From contig DAOPQD010000011.1 of assembly GCA_035347995.1 (NCBI GenBank), positions 1 to 58,279 of the forward strand: a stretch of DNA of 58,279 bases, in the 5' to 3' direction. The notes under the pieces are model-generated. The model did not search any database and was not told the DNA's origin. It saw nothing but the letters and a program-made list of their open reading frames with translations. Below are positions 49,927 through 58,279 of this stretch, one piece after another (positions within the stretch are counted from its first letter, which is position 1; the number at the start of each line of letters is the position of its first letter). Source of the stretch: JAAZNO01 sp012798275. Lineage in GTDB: Bacteria; Chloroflexota; Anaerolineae; B4-G1; SLSP01. The position numbers and the translations under genes are program-made.

Positions 49927-50688
49927 TCATCCGTACACAATTTGCTTGCCGGTGATCCGCTCGAGGAGTTTTTCGAGGAGCCAGATCACCAGGAAGAAGG
50001 GCGCATCTACCAGCAGGGTGCTGGCGCCGAGCAAAATGATCCACTCCACGGCGCGCGTTAACAGGCGGGTGAAGCCATTGAGCAGCGTCGTCCCGGCGCC
50101 CGCCAGCACGATCAGCGCGCCGACGAAGACGCCCACGGCGCCGAGAAAGGGCCACGCATGGGTATCCGCGCGGCTGGGTAACATCGTGTTGCCAATGGTG
50201 AACACCAGGAACGCCCAAATCCACACATCGGGCGTATAGAAAGCCTCGCGCAGGCCACGCAGCGCGGCGAGCCAATCCCCGTTGCTCAGCGCGGCGACCA
50301 TCTCCGGCGTGCCGAAGCTGAAGTGTCCGATGGCGAAGATGACGGCGGCTCCGGCCAGGAGCGGCGCCGCCCCGATGAGACTGGCGCGGAAGATGTCGGT
50401 CTCTTCGACCGGGACGACGCCCAGCTGGATGCGTTTGCCCACCCGCCGGGGGAGAATGGACAGGCGCCCGATGCGCACGCCGAGGAGTCGCGCCATCAGG
50501 GCGTGACTGCTTTCGTGCAGCAGCACACCAGGAAAAAGCGTCAGCGCGTAGAGCCACACTGAAATCTCGGCGTCATGGGTCAGCAGGAACATGAGCCCTT
50601 GCAGATGCCGGTGCAGCCAACGATCTGCCAGGAGCAAGAGCCCTAACACTGCCAGCAATTCGCCCAACAGCAGCGTCGCCGATGCCAA
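49927..50688 (-). CDS. M50-like membrane metalloprotease
   Basis: A 253-aa polytopic protein with FPGVLLHESSHALMARLLG near residue 57, an HExxH zinc motif inside a hydrophobic segment as in site-2 proteases. A second M50 motif (NxxPxxxxDG) is not evident, so catalytic activity is uncertain. The last part has several transmembrane helices. It is divergent from scpA. Confidence 0.7.
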   Translation of the reverse strand: MASATLLLGELLAVLGLLLLADRWLHRHLQGLMFLLTHDAEISVWLYALTLFPGVLLHESSHALMARLLGVRIGRLSILPRRVGKRIQLGVVPVEETDIFRASLIGAAPLLAGAAVIFAIGHFSFGTPEMVAALSNGDWLAALRGLREAFYTPDVWIWAFLVFTIGNTMLPSRADTHAWPFLGAVGVFVGALIVLAGAGTTLLNGFTRLLTRAVEWIILLGASTLLVDAPFFLVIWLLEKLLERITGKQIVYG

Positions 50689-50732
50689 CGTCGTCTCCTC
50701 GGATAAAATAGTCTCTGAAAATAGAATCCGTT

Positions 50733-50775
50733 CCCAGGTGCCCAGGTGCCCACGGTCGCACGTCTCCCATGACTA
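50733..50775. repeat. GTGCCCAG-type octamer tract
   Basis: GTGCCCAG, GTGCCCAC, GGTCGCAC and GTCTCCCA lie between two divergent genes. The same words recur at 57897-57936. A CTATAGT box follows on the minus strand, possibly the promoter of the M50-like gene. Confidence 0.45.
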
Positions 50776-50871
50776 TAGCACGATTAGATTCGTGGGCAAA
50801 ATGGGCCTGGCGGTTGCAGTTTGGGGCTTTTCGGGTATGGTTAGCAGCGCAAACCCGAATGGAGCACAGGG

Positions 50872-51636
50872 ATGGAGTACCACGTCCGTACAGCGCAGTT
50901 CGAAGGCCCGCTCGATCTGCTGCTGCATTTGATCGAGAAGGAGGAGCTCGACATCACCCAACTGGCATTGGCGCAGGTGACGGACGAGTTCCTGGCCTAT
51001 GTGGATTTGATGCGCGGGCATTTGGATATTGACGTCGTGGCCGATTTTCTGGTCATCGCCGCGCGCTTGCTGTGGATTAAGTCCCAGGTCTTGCTGCCCC
51101 GACCGCCTCAGCCGACGGCGCTCACGCCAGAGGAACCCGGCGACGATCTGGTGCAGCAGCTGCGCACCTATCGGCTGTACAAAGAGGCCGCGCAATGGTT
51201 GCGGGAGCAGGATGCGGCAAGACTGCGCAGTTATGTGCATCTGGCGCCGGCAGTCGTGCCTCAGCGCTTTATCCTCGATCTCAGCGGGGTCACGGTCGAG
51301 GCATTGCGCAAGGCGGCGGAAGCGGCGCTCTATCCGCCGGAAGGCCCCCGGCCGCAGGAAGCCGTGCAGCGCCTGCGCATCTCGATCGTCCAACAGATTC
51401 AGCTGATCGGGCAGCGTTTGATGCGGCTCCCGCAGCTGGCCTTCCATTCACTGCTGAGCCAAAAACCGACGCGCCTGGAAGCGGTCGTGACCTTGCAGGC
51501 CATCCTGGAGCTGATCAAACAGCAGGCGGTTCAGGCGCGGCAGGGCGAGCGCTTTGGCGACATTGTCATCGAGCCGTTGATTCCCGCCGAGCAGATTTCC
51601 GCCGCCATTGAGACAGAAGCAGCAGCGCCAGCATAG
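50872..51636 (+). CDS. scpA: Segregation and condensation protein A
   Basis: A 254-aa kleisin subunit of the SMC-ScpAB complex. The N-terminal FEGPLDLLLHLIEKEELDI and FLVIAARLLWIKSQVLLP are diagnostic, and the C-terminal winged-helix part ends in TLQAILELIKQQAVQARQ. scpB does not follow; the next gene is convergent and overlaps the scpA end by 71 bases. A GGAG lies 11 bases before the ATG. Confidence 0.93.
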   Translation: MEYHVRTAQFEGPLDLLLHLIEKEELDITQLALAQVTDEFLAYVDLMRGHLDIDVVADFLVIAARLLWIKSQVLLPRPPQPTALTPEEPGDDLVQQLRTYRLYKEAAQWLREQDAARLRSYVHLAPAVVPQRFILDLSGVTVEALRKAAEAALYPPEGPRPQEAVQRLRISIVQQIQLIGQRLMRLPQLAFHSLLSQKPTRLEAVVTLQAILELIKQQAVQARQGERFGDIVIEPLIPAEQISAAIETEAAAPA

Positions 51637-51964
51637 CGCCGGTCACGTCAATCCCCCAATCCATGACGGTCGCGTGTCGCCCCGGCGTAAAGCCCTGATG
51701 CACTTCATCGCTGGCAGCGTAGAGCGCCGTCAGCAGCCAGGCTCCCAGGGCCAGGGATGTCCCTGAAAGGCCCCCGTGTCGCAGTCCGCGCCAGTAGGAA
51801 AGCGCCAGCAGCCCAAACACGACCATGTGTCCGCCCTTGCGCACGAGGGTGTTGATCAGCGGATCGGGGGGTTGGGGAAGTTGCTCTCGCGTCGAGAGAT
51901 AGAAGATGAAACCCATCCACAGCAACGCCGGCCCCCAGGCCCGCGCCCAGGCGGGAAATCTCAT
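51566..51964 (-). CDS. VanZ-like membrane protein
   Basis: A 132-aa protein with four hydrophobic segments. ALLWMGFIFYLSTREQLP, RKGGHMVVFGLLALSYWRGL and YAASDEVHQGFTPGRHATVMDWGIDVTG (Asp/Glu-rich DEVHQ and DWGID) are VanZ-family traits. The function is unknown. The start at 51964 is where homology begins. It converges on scpA with a 71-base overlap of coding ends. Confidence 0.8.
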   Translation of the reverse strand: MRFPAWARAWGPALLWMGFIFYLSTREQLPQPPDPLINTLVRKGGHMVVFGLLALSYWRGLRHGGLSGTSLALGAWLLTALYAASDEVHQGFTPGRHATVMDWGIDVTGAMLALLLLSQWRRKSARRESTAR

Positions 51965-52206
51965 TTTCGCGGCGATGGTAGTCCTCCTCAGCAGCGCTTC
52001 TGTTGTCGGCGCCGCGCGAATTGGGGCGCCGGAGCGCGCCTGCCCACGGGAAACCTGTCTCTGGCGCGCGGGCGTCATCATACCTCAAAACTTGCCCGGG
52101 GCAACGCTGGGGTGGCTTTGGGACGGCCGGGCTGATGGCGTCGCTGCGCTTGCACTGTGCATGAAAGCGGTTAGAATGACGAAATGCTTTGCAAACAGGT
52201 GAGGGA

Positions 52207-52932
52207 ATGAAGACGACCGTCATTGTGCCGACGTATAACGAACGCGAGAACATCGCGCGACTGGTGCAACAGCTCCTGGCGCTGCCTGTGGCCGTGAACG
52301 TCATCGTCGTGGATGATGGCTCGCCCGACGGCACGGGGGCGATCGCCGATGCGGTGGCCGCGGCGCAGCCCTCGCGCGTGGAGGTTATTCACCGGCAGGG
52401 AAAACTGGGACTCGGCACGGCTTACATCGCGGGGTTCCGCCGCGCGCTGGAGGGGGACAGCGCCCTCATCTGCACCATGGACGCCGACTTCTCCCATCCG
52501 CCCGCGGCCATTCCCTCCATGGTGGAGAAGGCGACCGACGGTTACGATCTGGTGATCGGGAGCCGCTATGTGCCGGGCGGCAGGACCGTCGGCTGCACCT
52601 GGCCCCGGATCGCGCTGAGCTGGGGGGCCAACGCTTTTGCGCATCTGCTGCTGGGATTGCGCGCGCACGACACCACCGCCGGTTTTCGCTGTTACCGCCG
52701 GGCGGTCCTCGAAGCGATTCCCCTGGAGCAGATTCGCTCCAACGGCTATTCTTTCCTCATCGAGATGCTGTATTACGTTCAGCGCCAGGGATGGAAAGTG
52801 GGCGAGATCCCTATCACTTTTGAGAATCGCCGGGAGGGGGTCTCGAAAGTCTCGCGGGCCGAGATCACCAAGGCCCTCTCCACGGTTTTGCGGCTTTTGG
52901 GACAACGCCTGCGGCGCTCTTCTACGAACTGA
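52207..52932 (+). CDS. Polyprenol monophosphomannose synthase-like glycosyltransferase (GT2, Dpm1 type)
   Basis: A 241-aa soluble GT2 enzyme. VIVPTYNERENIARLV and VIVVDDGSPDGTGAIAD form the nucleotide-sugar site, MDADFSHPP the DxD-like motif near residue 95, followed by GSRYVPGG and FRCYRRAVLEAI. It lacks the C-terminal membrane domain of some relatives. It likely makes polyprenyl-phosphate-mannose or a similar donor for membrane glycosyltransferases such as the GT39-like protein nearby. GGTGAGGGA precedes the ATG. Confidence 0.9.
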   Translation: MKTTVIVPTYNERENIARLVQQLLALPVAVNVIVVDDGSPDGTGAIADAVAAAQPSRVEVIHRQGKLGLGTAYIAGFRRALEGDSALICTMDADFSHPPAAIPSMVEKATDGYDLVIGSRYVPGGRTVGCTWPRIALSWGANAFAHLLLGLRAHDTTAGFRCYRRAVLEAIPLEQIRSNGYSFLIEMLYYVQRQGWKVGEIPITFENRREGVSKVSRAEITKALSTVLRLLGQRLRRSSTN

Positions 52933-52978
52933 AACTTGCATTCATCTGCAATGGTGTGACGCCCGATTGCATCTCACG

Positions 52979-53006
52979 TTGACAATCTCCCGCTTTTCCT
53001 TATAAT
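52979..53006 (+). promoter_or_regulatory. Consensus sigma-70 promoter of the DUF11 surface protein
   Basis: TTGACA (52979-52984), a 16-bp spacer and TATAAT (53001-53006), both perfect. This is the strongest promoter seen in the window; the leader is about 115 bases. Confidence 0.85.
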
Positions 53007-53130
53007 TGAAATGAGCTGGCGTTTTCATCCTGGTTAAACTCGGTGCACCGAACTGTAAGCCGGCTGCCACCATTATCCAATCCAAAGTGGCTGGGTCGAG
53101 AGTTCATTATTTCCCACAGTGAGGTGTAGT

Positions 53131-56100
53131 ATGGAACGGGATCAGCAGCGTCATTTGGGGACTTTGGTGTTGGTCATGGCTCTTGCGGCCGGCGCTTTAT
53201 GGCTGATGTCCGCTTTGCTGACGCAGCCGGCCCTGGGGCGCGCGGCGTCTCCTGCTCCGGCCGCGCTCGCGCCGGCAGGTAGTTCCCCCGCAGGAGCGGC
53301 CCTGCTCGCCGACATTCCCGGTCTGGCGATCGGACTGCTCGGTCCGGAGACGACTTTCGCCGGGGAGACCGTCACGTACACCGTGCGGGTGACGAATACC
53401 AATGCCGCCCCCCTCAGCAACATCATCCTCACCGACACGTGGACCACGGATATTCCCCAAAACGGGATGTGGCAACGCGGCGTTCTTGCGCAATTCAATG
53501 GGAACTATCAGGTCTTGCCGTCCAATGCTGTCTTCAGTTTTACGTATAGCACGAGCGAGCGTCAGGGGATCGCTGCATGGCGTCTGAATCCGCTGCCGGC
53601 AGGCCAGAGCGTGCAGATTGTCCTGACCATGACGACTCCCATCACGCTCCAGCCCGCGCTCGCCGAGGACGCGCTATGGGGACGTGTGGGACGCTCGATC
53701 TTGAACAACAGCATCGCGGCAACGGTGCCGGGGCAGGGCTCCGAGCCGGCGCCGCTGGTGACGACGCTGGTCGTCGCGCCTCTGCTGCGCTTGCAGCAAA
53801 GCGCCGTGGCCGAAGTCGCACCCGTCAATAACTGCCGGGTAGGGCGCCTGGTGACCTATACTTTCCAGATTCAGAACCTGACCATGGAAGGCTCCCTCGA
53901 GCGCCCCGATGCCTGGCCAGCTGCGAACCTGGTCTTCACTGTGGTGTTGCCCAGTCAATTGCGCGGCGCGACACCGCAATGGAGCTCGCCAGTTCCGGGA
54001 GTGGTGTTGACCTACAGCGCTGCGACCGGCAAGGCCGCCTGGCATTATCCTGAGACATTCATCCTGGAGCGGGGCGCCAGCACCTCCATCGTCTTGCGCG
54101 CGCGCGTCCCGGCCGATGCCACCTACAACCCCAAAACGGTCCTTGCCATCGCTAAAACGGACCTGACGGCCTGGGCCACCACCATGGTACGCGCGACCAG
54201 TGGCTATAATGCTACCTCCCTGCGCATTCTCAGCCCCTTCGATAAATCTGTGGCTACCAGCTCGCCGCCGAGCGGTGCGACGACGACCTTTCCCAATCGG
54301 GTGATCACCTACACGCTTACCTTCTACAATCCGCTGCAGTCGCCGCTCAGCGATATGATCCTTGAAGATGATCTCTTCCAGGACTTCCGCTATCACCGCA
54401 TGATCCAGGGGCCGACGCCGGCATTGACGGAGGCGAATCATATTCGCTGGGAAGGGTTGAACGTGTCCTCGAATGGTGTCTTTACCACCGTGTTCGAAGT
54501 CTTTGTGCCTCCGACTACTGCGCCTGATAGTTGCGGTGAGAAAAAATACAATGCTGTGAGCGCCTTTCACCCGGCGTTTCCTGTTGCCGCCTACATTGGA
54601 CATGACGCCAACAAGCTGGCGCAGGTGACAGTGGATCGCCAGCTACGGCTTTCCAAAACGGTGTTTCCTACTCTCCAATTGCCGGGGGAACTTGTGACCT
54701 ACACCATCAAACTGGAAAATGTCGGCAATACCCCCATCCCCGGGCCCATTGTGGTGACCGATACCCTGCCAGAGCTGTTCCTCTTCGTGCGGATGCTCAC
54801 CCCTGTTCCCGGCGACCCAACAGTGACGGGCAATGTGTTGCGTTGGGACAACGTCCCCGGCGTGGCGGCCAGCAGCAGCCTCACTTTCTCGTTCCAGGCC
54901 CAGGTCGACGGCAATACGGACTACTCCTACAAGAATGCAGTCACCGCACAAAACGCCCATACCTGCATCTGCCCCTATTCCGGCGCCTCAGTCAAGATTG
55001 ACCTGCCGTTCCGCGTTAACAAAATTGCTTCAACGACTATCATTACCCAGGGCGACACGCTTTATTACGATGCGCAGATATCGAATGTCCACCCCTCAGA
55101 ACGTTACAGCGTGACCCGGTTCATGGACACGTTGCCGGCGGGTTTCACCGATGTGACGGATAACGATGGCGTGTATGAGCGCTCGCTGGATCCGCCGGCG
55201 CCGTTGCCACCTGGCGGCGTTTGGTCTACTGGCCCTTTCTATGTCCGGGTGGACGGCTTCGGGACGGGCACGTCATGGTGCATTGACCGGGAACCGCCGG
55301 GAAAGGCCATTGCGCAGGCTCCCGACAGCCTCCGCTTTGACCTCATTCCCGGCTACACCGACGGGGTGTTTAACAAATCCAGCCTGGCGAGCATCAAAAC
55401 CATCGTGCCGCACGTCTATCTGCTGCAAACAGCTACCCCCAACCCTGTGGCGATGAATGAGGTGCAGACGATCACCTTGACCCTGCACGACAATCGCACG
55501 CATCCCACCGGTGACGTGACCGGCGTCACCTTGCGCTGGCAGATTCCGTCTTACAATGCGGAGCGCTTCACTTTCGTCAGCAGTGTGCCGGCGCCGAGCT
55601 CGCAGACGACGGAGGAGGTGCTGTGGGCGGGATTGACCGTCCCCAAGGGTGGAGAGATCCAGGTGGTGCTCCAGGTGCGCGCGCCTATCCCCCAGACTAC
55701 GGATTACAAGCGCGATTATACCAGCCGCGCCAGCGTGACGACGCTCGACGACCCCAGCATCTGTATTCCGCCGGCGACGAAGCTCAAGCTGCAGGTGCGG
55801 CGCGGCATCGAACTCTCGAAGGTGTCTGCACCCAAGACCGTGGGGCCTTTCGGCATCGTCCAATATACGCTCAAGGCAACCAACCTGACCGGCGCACCCG
55901 TGCACAACGTCATCCTCACCGATGTCTTGCCGGCGGAATGGCAGTATGTGGACACCCTCAGCGGACCCCCGCCGGTGACGACCGACCCCTTGCGCTGGGA
56001 GTTGGAGCTCGTCCCGGCCAACGGTGCCGTGGAGATCAAATTCCGGGCACGCACCTATATCTGGGTCGGCCCTGCGTACAACCGGGTCATTGGCGAAGCG

Positions 56101-57840
56101 CCGATCAACCTCGGGTATACCACCAATTACACCGATAATGTGGCGGTGACTGTCGTATCCGGCGTTGGCTTCTTCAAGACGGTCGCTCCCCAGGTCATCC
56201 AGGCGGGTGAGACGACGGTATACACCATTACTCTCTATAACGGCCTCACGGATGGGTTGAAGGACATCGTCATCACCGACACTTTGCCGACGGGTTTCAA
56301 TATCGACAGGATGTTGAGTGGTCCTATACCCCAGGTCGTTGACGGAAAACTGGTCTGGCGGCTGACGGAGCAGCTCGCCAACGGCAAATCGCGGACTCTG
56401 GTGTTCCGCGCGCAGACCGACCCGGCGCTCTTGAACGGACAGTATTACAACCAGATGACCGCTGTGGCTAAAAATGTGCGGACCAATGGCGCTGAGATCA
56501 TTCCGCCAACGGGGGATACGGCGCCCGTATGGGTGCATGGCATTGACGCCGTGCGGGCGGACAAATCGGTAGCGCCTGAGGCAATTCGCGCCGGCGGAGA
56601 GGTCACCTACACGATCACGCTGTTCAACGAATCGGAGGACACGACTTATCCCCTGGTGGTGACGGACACTTTGCCCTATTCCCTCACCTATGTGGCGGCT
56701 GGATCGCCGCCTCCGACCGTTATTGCCGGTGCGCCTCAGCGCGTCGTTTGGACGGGATTGAATATTGCGCCGCAGCAGACGCTCACCCTCACGTTCCGCG
56801 CACAAGTGGCGCGCCTGGCCCCCTCGAGCGTTTACTGTAATAATCTCAAGGTGAAGATGGGGACCTATGTGGTCGCGGTTCCCAATCTGGCCTGCCTCAC
56901 CGTGACCGGCATCCCGCGCGTGGATGCTTACATCGCCAAAGATGACGGCGTGACGCAGGTGGATGCTGGCGCCATGCTGACTTACACCGTCCGCTATGGC
57001 AATGCTGCCAGCTCCACCTATTCGCTGACCCAGGTGGTGCTCACGGAGGCCATCGTGCCGCTGGAATACATGACGGTTCTCGGCGGGCCGGGATGGAGCG
57101 ACCTGGGCGATGGGCGCTTCGGCCTGGAAGATCCGCTCCCCCTGGCGCCGGGCGAGGAGCGGACAACGACTTTCACCGTGCAACTGGCGGCTACCGTGCC
57201 GGCCACGGCGGTGCTCGCGGTGATCAATCAGGCAGAGATCGGCTATACGACGCTTGAGGAAACCATCGAGGCCAATACCGCCAACAATGTGGCCGTGGAT
57301 GTAAATCAGTGGCAAGGCCCGGATCTGGCGATTACGGGGATGCGCGTGGAGCCAGCCGCGCCTGAGCCGGGTGAACCCCTGCGCGTGTTTGTCACCGTCC
57401 AGAACCAGGGAATGTCGGCGGCAAACCAGCGCCATGATGGGAGCTATGATCCCGGCGCCGGCGGTTGGCTCTTTGTGACCGAGCTGTACCTCAAGGATGA
57501 GGGATTTATCCCCTCCGGGCCGCCGGCGGATGTCTTTGATCACTGGGGCGGTTATTGTGGAAATGCGTCCTGCGATCCCCCACGGGGGGAGTACCTGGGA
57601 TGGCCCGGCGCGCTTGAAGTCAATCAATCGCAGGAACTGACTTTCAATATCACTGCGCCGGCCGCGGGAACCTATCAACTTTATGCTCAGGCCGATGTGG
57701 GATGGTCCGGCTGGTACGGCAGCGAGGCGTTTGGCCTGATACTGGAAACGCGGGAAGAAAACAACATCTTCATCGGGCCCTCGTTGACGGTGAAGACTCC
57801 AGAAAAGTGGGTGTATTTGCCCCTCGTCCTGCGACAGTGA
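53131..57840 (+). CDS. Giant secreted DUF11-repeat surface protein
   Basis: A 1569-aa exported protein. A signal segment (residues 12-40) is followed by about ten DUF11-type beta domains, most containing a line like AGETVTYTVRVTN and a VTDTLP turn about 30 residues later. A CARDB-like domain (PDLAITGMRVEPAAPEPGE) comes next, and the C-terminus WVYLPLVLRQ. Paired cysteines occur in several domains. It is likely a cell-surface or sheath protein; no enzyme domain is seen. The ATG at 53131 has GAGGTG upstream, and an in-frame GTG at 53119 is less likely. Confidence 0.88.
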   Translation: MERDQQRHLGTLVLVMALAAGALWLMSALLTQPALGRAASPAPAALAPAGSSPAGAALLADIPGLAIGLLGPETTFAGETVTYTVRVTNTNAAPLSNIILTDTWTTDIPQNGMWQRGVLAQFNGNYQVLPSNAVFSFTYSTSERQGIAAWRLNPLPAGQSVQIVLTMTTPITLQPALAEDALWGRVGRSILNNSIAATVPGQGSEPAPLVTTLVVAPLLRLQQSAVAEVAPVNNCRVGRLVTYTFQIQNLTMEGSLERPDAWPAANLVFTVVLPSQLRGATPQWSSPVPGVVLTYSAATGKAAWHYPETFILERGASTSIVLRARVPADATYNPKTVLAIAKTDLTAWATTMVRATSGYNATSLRILSPFDKSVATSSPPSGATTTFPNRVITYTLTFYNPLQSPLSDMILEDDLFQDFRYHRMIQGPTPALTEANHIRWEGLNVSSNGVFTTVFEVFVPPTTAPDSCGEKKYNAVSAFHPAFPVAAYIGHDANKLAQVTVDRQLRLSKTVFPTLQLPGELVTYTIKLENVGNTPIPGPIVVTDTLPELFLFVRMLTPVPGDPTVTGNVLRWDNVPGVAASSSLTFSFQAQVDGNTDYSYKNAVTAQNAHTCICPYSGASVKIDLPFRVNKIASTTIITQGDTLYYDAQISNVHPSERYSVTRFMDTLPAGFTDVTDNDGVYERSLDPPAPLPPGGVWSTGPFYVRVDGFGTGTSWCIDREPPGKAIAQAPDSLRFDLIPGYTDGVFNKSSLASIKTIVPHVYLLQTATPNPVAMNEVQTITLTLHDNRTHPTGDVTGVTLRWQIPSYNAERFTFVSSVPAPSSQTTEEVLWAGLTVPKGGEIQVVLQVRAPIPQTTDYKRDYTSRASVTTLDDPSICIPPATKLKLQVRRGIELSKVSAPKTVGPFGIVQYTLKATNLTGAPVHNVILTDVLPAEWQYVDTLSGPPPVTTDPLRWELELVPANGAVEIKFRARTYIWVGPAYNRVIGEAPINLGYTTNYTDNVAVTVVSGVGFFKTVAPQVIQAGETTVYTITLYNGLTDGLKDIVITDTLPTGFNIDRMLSGPIPQVVDGKLVWRLTEQLANGKSRTLVFRAQTDPALLNGQYYNQMTAVAKNVRTNGAEIIPPTGDTAPVWVHGIDAVRADKSVAPEAIRAGGEVTYTITLFNESEDTTYPLVVTDTLPYSLTYVAAGSPPPTVIAGAPQRVVWTGLNIAPQQTLTLTFRAQVARLAPSSVYCNNLKVKMGTYVVAVPNLACLTVTGIPRVDAYIAKDDGVTQVDAGAMLTYTVRYGNAASSTYSLTQVVLTEAIVPLEYMTVLGGPGWSDLGDGRFGLEDPLPLAPGEERTTTFTVQLAATVPATAVLAVINQAEIGYTTLEETIEANTANNVAVDVNQWQGPDLAITGMRVEPAAPEPGEPLRVFVTVQNQGMSAANQRHDGSYDPGAGGWLFVTELYLKDEGFIPSGPPADVFDHWGGYCGNASCDPPRGEYLGWPGALEVNQSQELTFNITAPAAGTYQLYAQADVGWSGWYGSEAFGLILETREENNIFIGPSLTVKTPEKWVYLPLVLRQ

Positions 57841-57896
57841 GCTTTTGACGTGAGCGTCGTAGGGAATTGGATGGGCTGACTCGCGCGTGACCGGAC

Positions 57897-57980
57897 GTGC
57901 CCAGGTGTGAACGTGCCCACGTGCGAATGTAGAACGTAAGTGATTCGCTGACTCGCCGATTCGCCTTTTCGCTGATTTTC
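57897..57980 (+). repeat. Octamer-phased leader tract before the last gene
   Basis: Words in strict 8-base register: GTGCCCAG, GTGTGAAC, GTGCCCAC, GTGCGAAT, GTAGAACG. After four bases come TGATTCGC, TGACTCGC, CGATTCGC, CTTTTCGC and TGATTTTC. The ribosome site CGAGGAGA follows directly. Both word families also occur elsewhere (50733-50775 and 19957-19988). Confidence 0.65.
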
Positions 57981-57993
57981 CGAGGAGAGCGCG

Positions 57994-58279
57994 ATGCATG
58001 AAACACGTCTCAACAAACTGAATTTTGTCATCCTGCTGTTGTGCGGTATTGTTGCGTGGAGCCTGGGGCAGCCGGCGACGCCGCTGCAGGCGCAGGGGCC
58101 GCCGACTCCTACCGACATACCACCAGCAACGCCGACCGTCCCACCTCCCACGTCAACGGCGACGCCAGTCATACCGCCACCCACGACGCCGCCACCCACG
58201 ACGCCGCCACCCACGACGCCGCCGCCCACGACGCCGCCACCCACGACGCCGCCACCCACGACGCCGCCACCCACGACGC
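57994..58279 (+). CDS. Secreted Pro/Thr-rich protein, 5' part only (cut by window end)
   Basis: The first 95 codons of a gene that runs out of the window. A signal peptide (LNFVILLLCGIVAWSLG, with a likely cleavage after LQAQG) leads into a Pro/Thr-rich region that becomes a 15-bp tandem repeat encoding PPPTT (from about 58171 to the end). Such linkers precede folded domains in other secreted proteins of this window. GAGGAG lies upstream of the ATG. The rest of the protein cannot be judged. Confidence 0.7.
   Translation, partial: MHETRLNKLNFVILLLCGIVAWSLGQPATPLQAQGPPTPTDIPPATPTVPPPTSTATPVIPPPTTPPPTTPPPTTPPPTTPPPTTPPPTTPPPTT

Noticed and set aside
55273..57999. 908-aa open frame on the minus strand
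   Set aside because: Antisense to the DUF11 protein; no recognisable motif or ribosome site.

Overview
The window is a GC-rich bacterial chromosome segment, most likely from the phylum Chloroflexota (Anaerolineae-like). This is an inference from several signs: secreted proteins carrying a YLPLVL motif, DUF11-repeat and gingipain-like (C25) surface proteins, SufS/SufU, ThyX in place of ThyA, a CdaA/CdaR c-di-AMP pair and an UPF0173 hydrolase. I see no rRNA, tRNA, transposase or CRISPR array. Genes lie on both strands in short operons. Long open frames opposite real genes are GC artefacts and are left out.

Layout. 1-4.4 kb: a palindromic intergenic repeat, a DedA protein, a PPDK-regulator-like kinase/pyrophosphorylase, sufS-sufU and a VTT-domain membrane protein. 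4.4-10.1 kb (minus strand): TPR protein, cdaA and cdaR, then argF. 10.2-14.2 kb: a 37-unit heptamer array in the tdh leader, tdh, a secreted metalloprotease, and kbl. tdh and kbl together give threonine catabolism. 14.2-19.4 kb (minus strand): a three-gene RAMP operon, made of a 1074-aa protein with three Cas7-like domains, a zinc-ribbon protein and a Cas6-like protein. It has no recognisable Cas10, no adaptation genes and no array. 19.6-24.7 kb: ArsR-like regulator, a fused FAD/Fe-S oxidoreductase, a cytidylate-kinase-like protein and thyX. 24.7-27.5 kb (minus strand): a two-subunit xanthine-dehydrogenase-type enzyme.

27.7-37.5 kb (minus strand) is a cluster that looks like one functional module: two C25 caspase-fold proteins, an S26-type peptidase fused to FN3 and transmembrane segments, an ECF sigma factor with an FN3-bearing anti-sigma-like partner, a 30-codon peptide with a lasso-like leader (own promoter and terminator), a PqqD-like protein, an HPr-kinase-like P-loop protein and another FN3 membrane protein. 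I read it as a candidate peptide-modification and cell-surface proteolysis system.

37.7-58.3 kb: rarA, UPF0173 hydrolase, a small unknown protein, a polar amino-acid binding lipoprotein, PAP2 phosphatase, a second palindromic repeat, upp, a WecA/TagO-type transferase, a DapA-family enzyme with an oligopeptide-binding lipoprotein, a hotdog thioesterase, a 77-unit heptamer array, a GT39-like membrane protein, an M50-like protein, scpA, a VanZ-like protein, a Dpm1-like glycosyltransferase, a 1569-aa DUF11 surface protein and the start of a Pro/Thr-rich secreted protein.

The strongest candidates for something new are the Cas10-less multi-RAMP operon (14267-19350), the PqqD/HPrK/S26/peptide cluster (29743-37459), and a genome habit of filling 5' leaders with degenerate 7-mer or 8-mer tandem tracts that end in a ribosome binding site.
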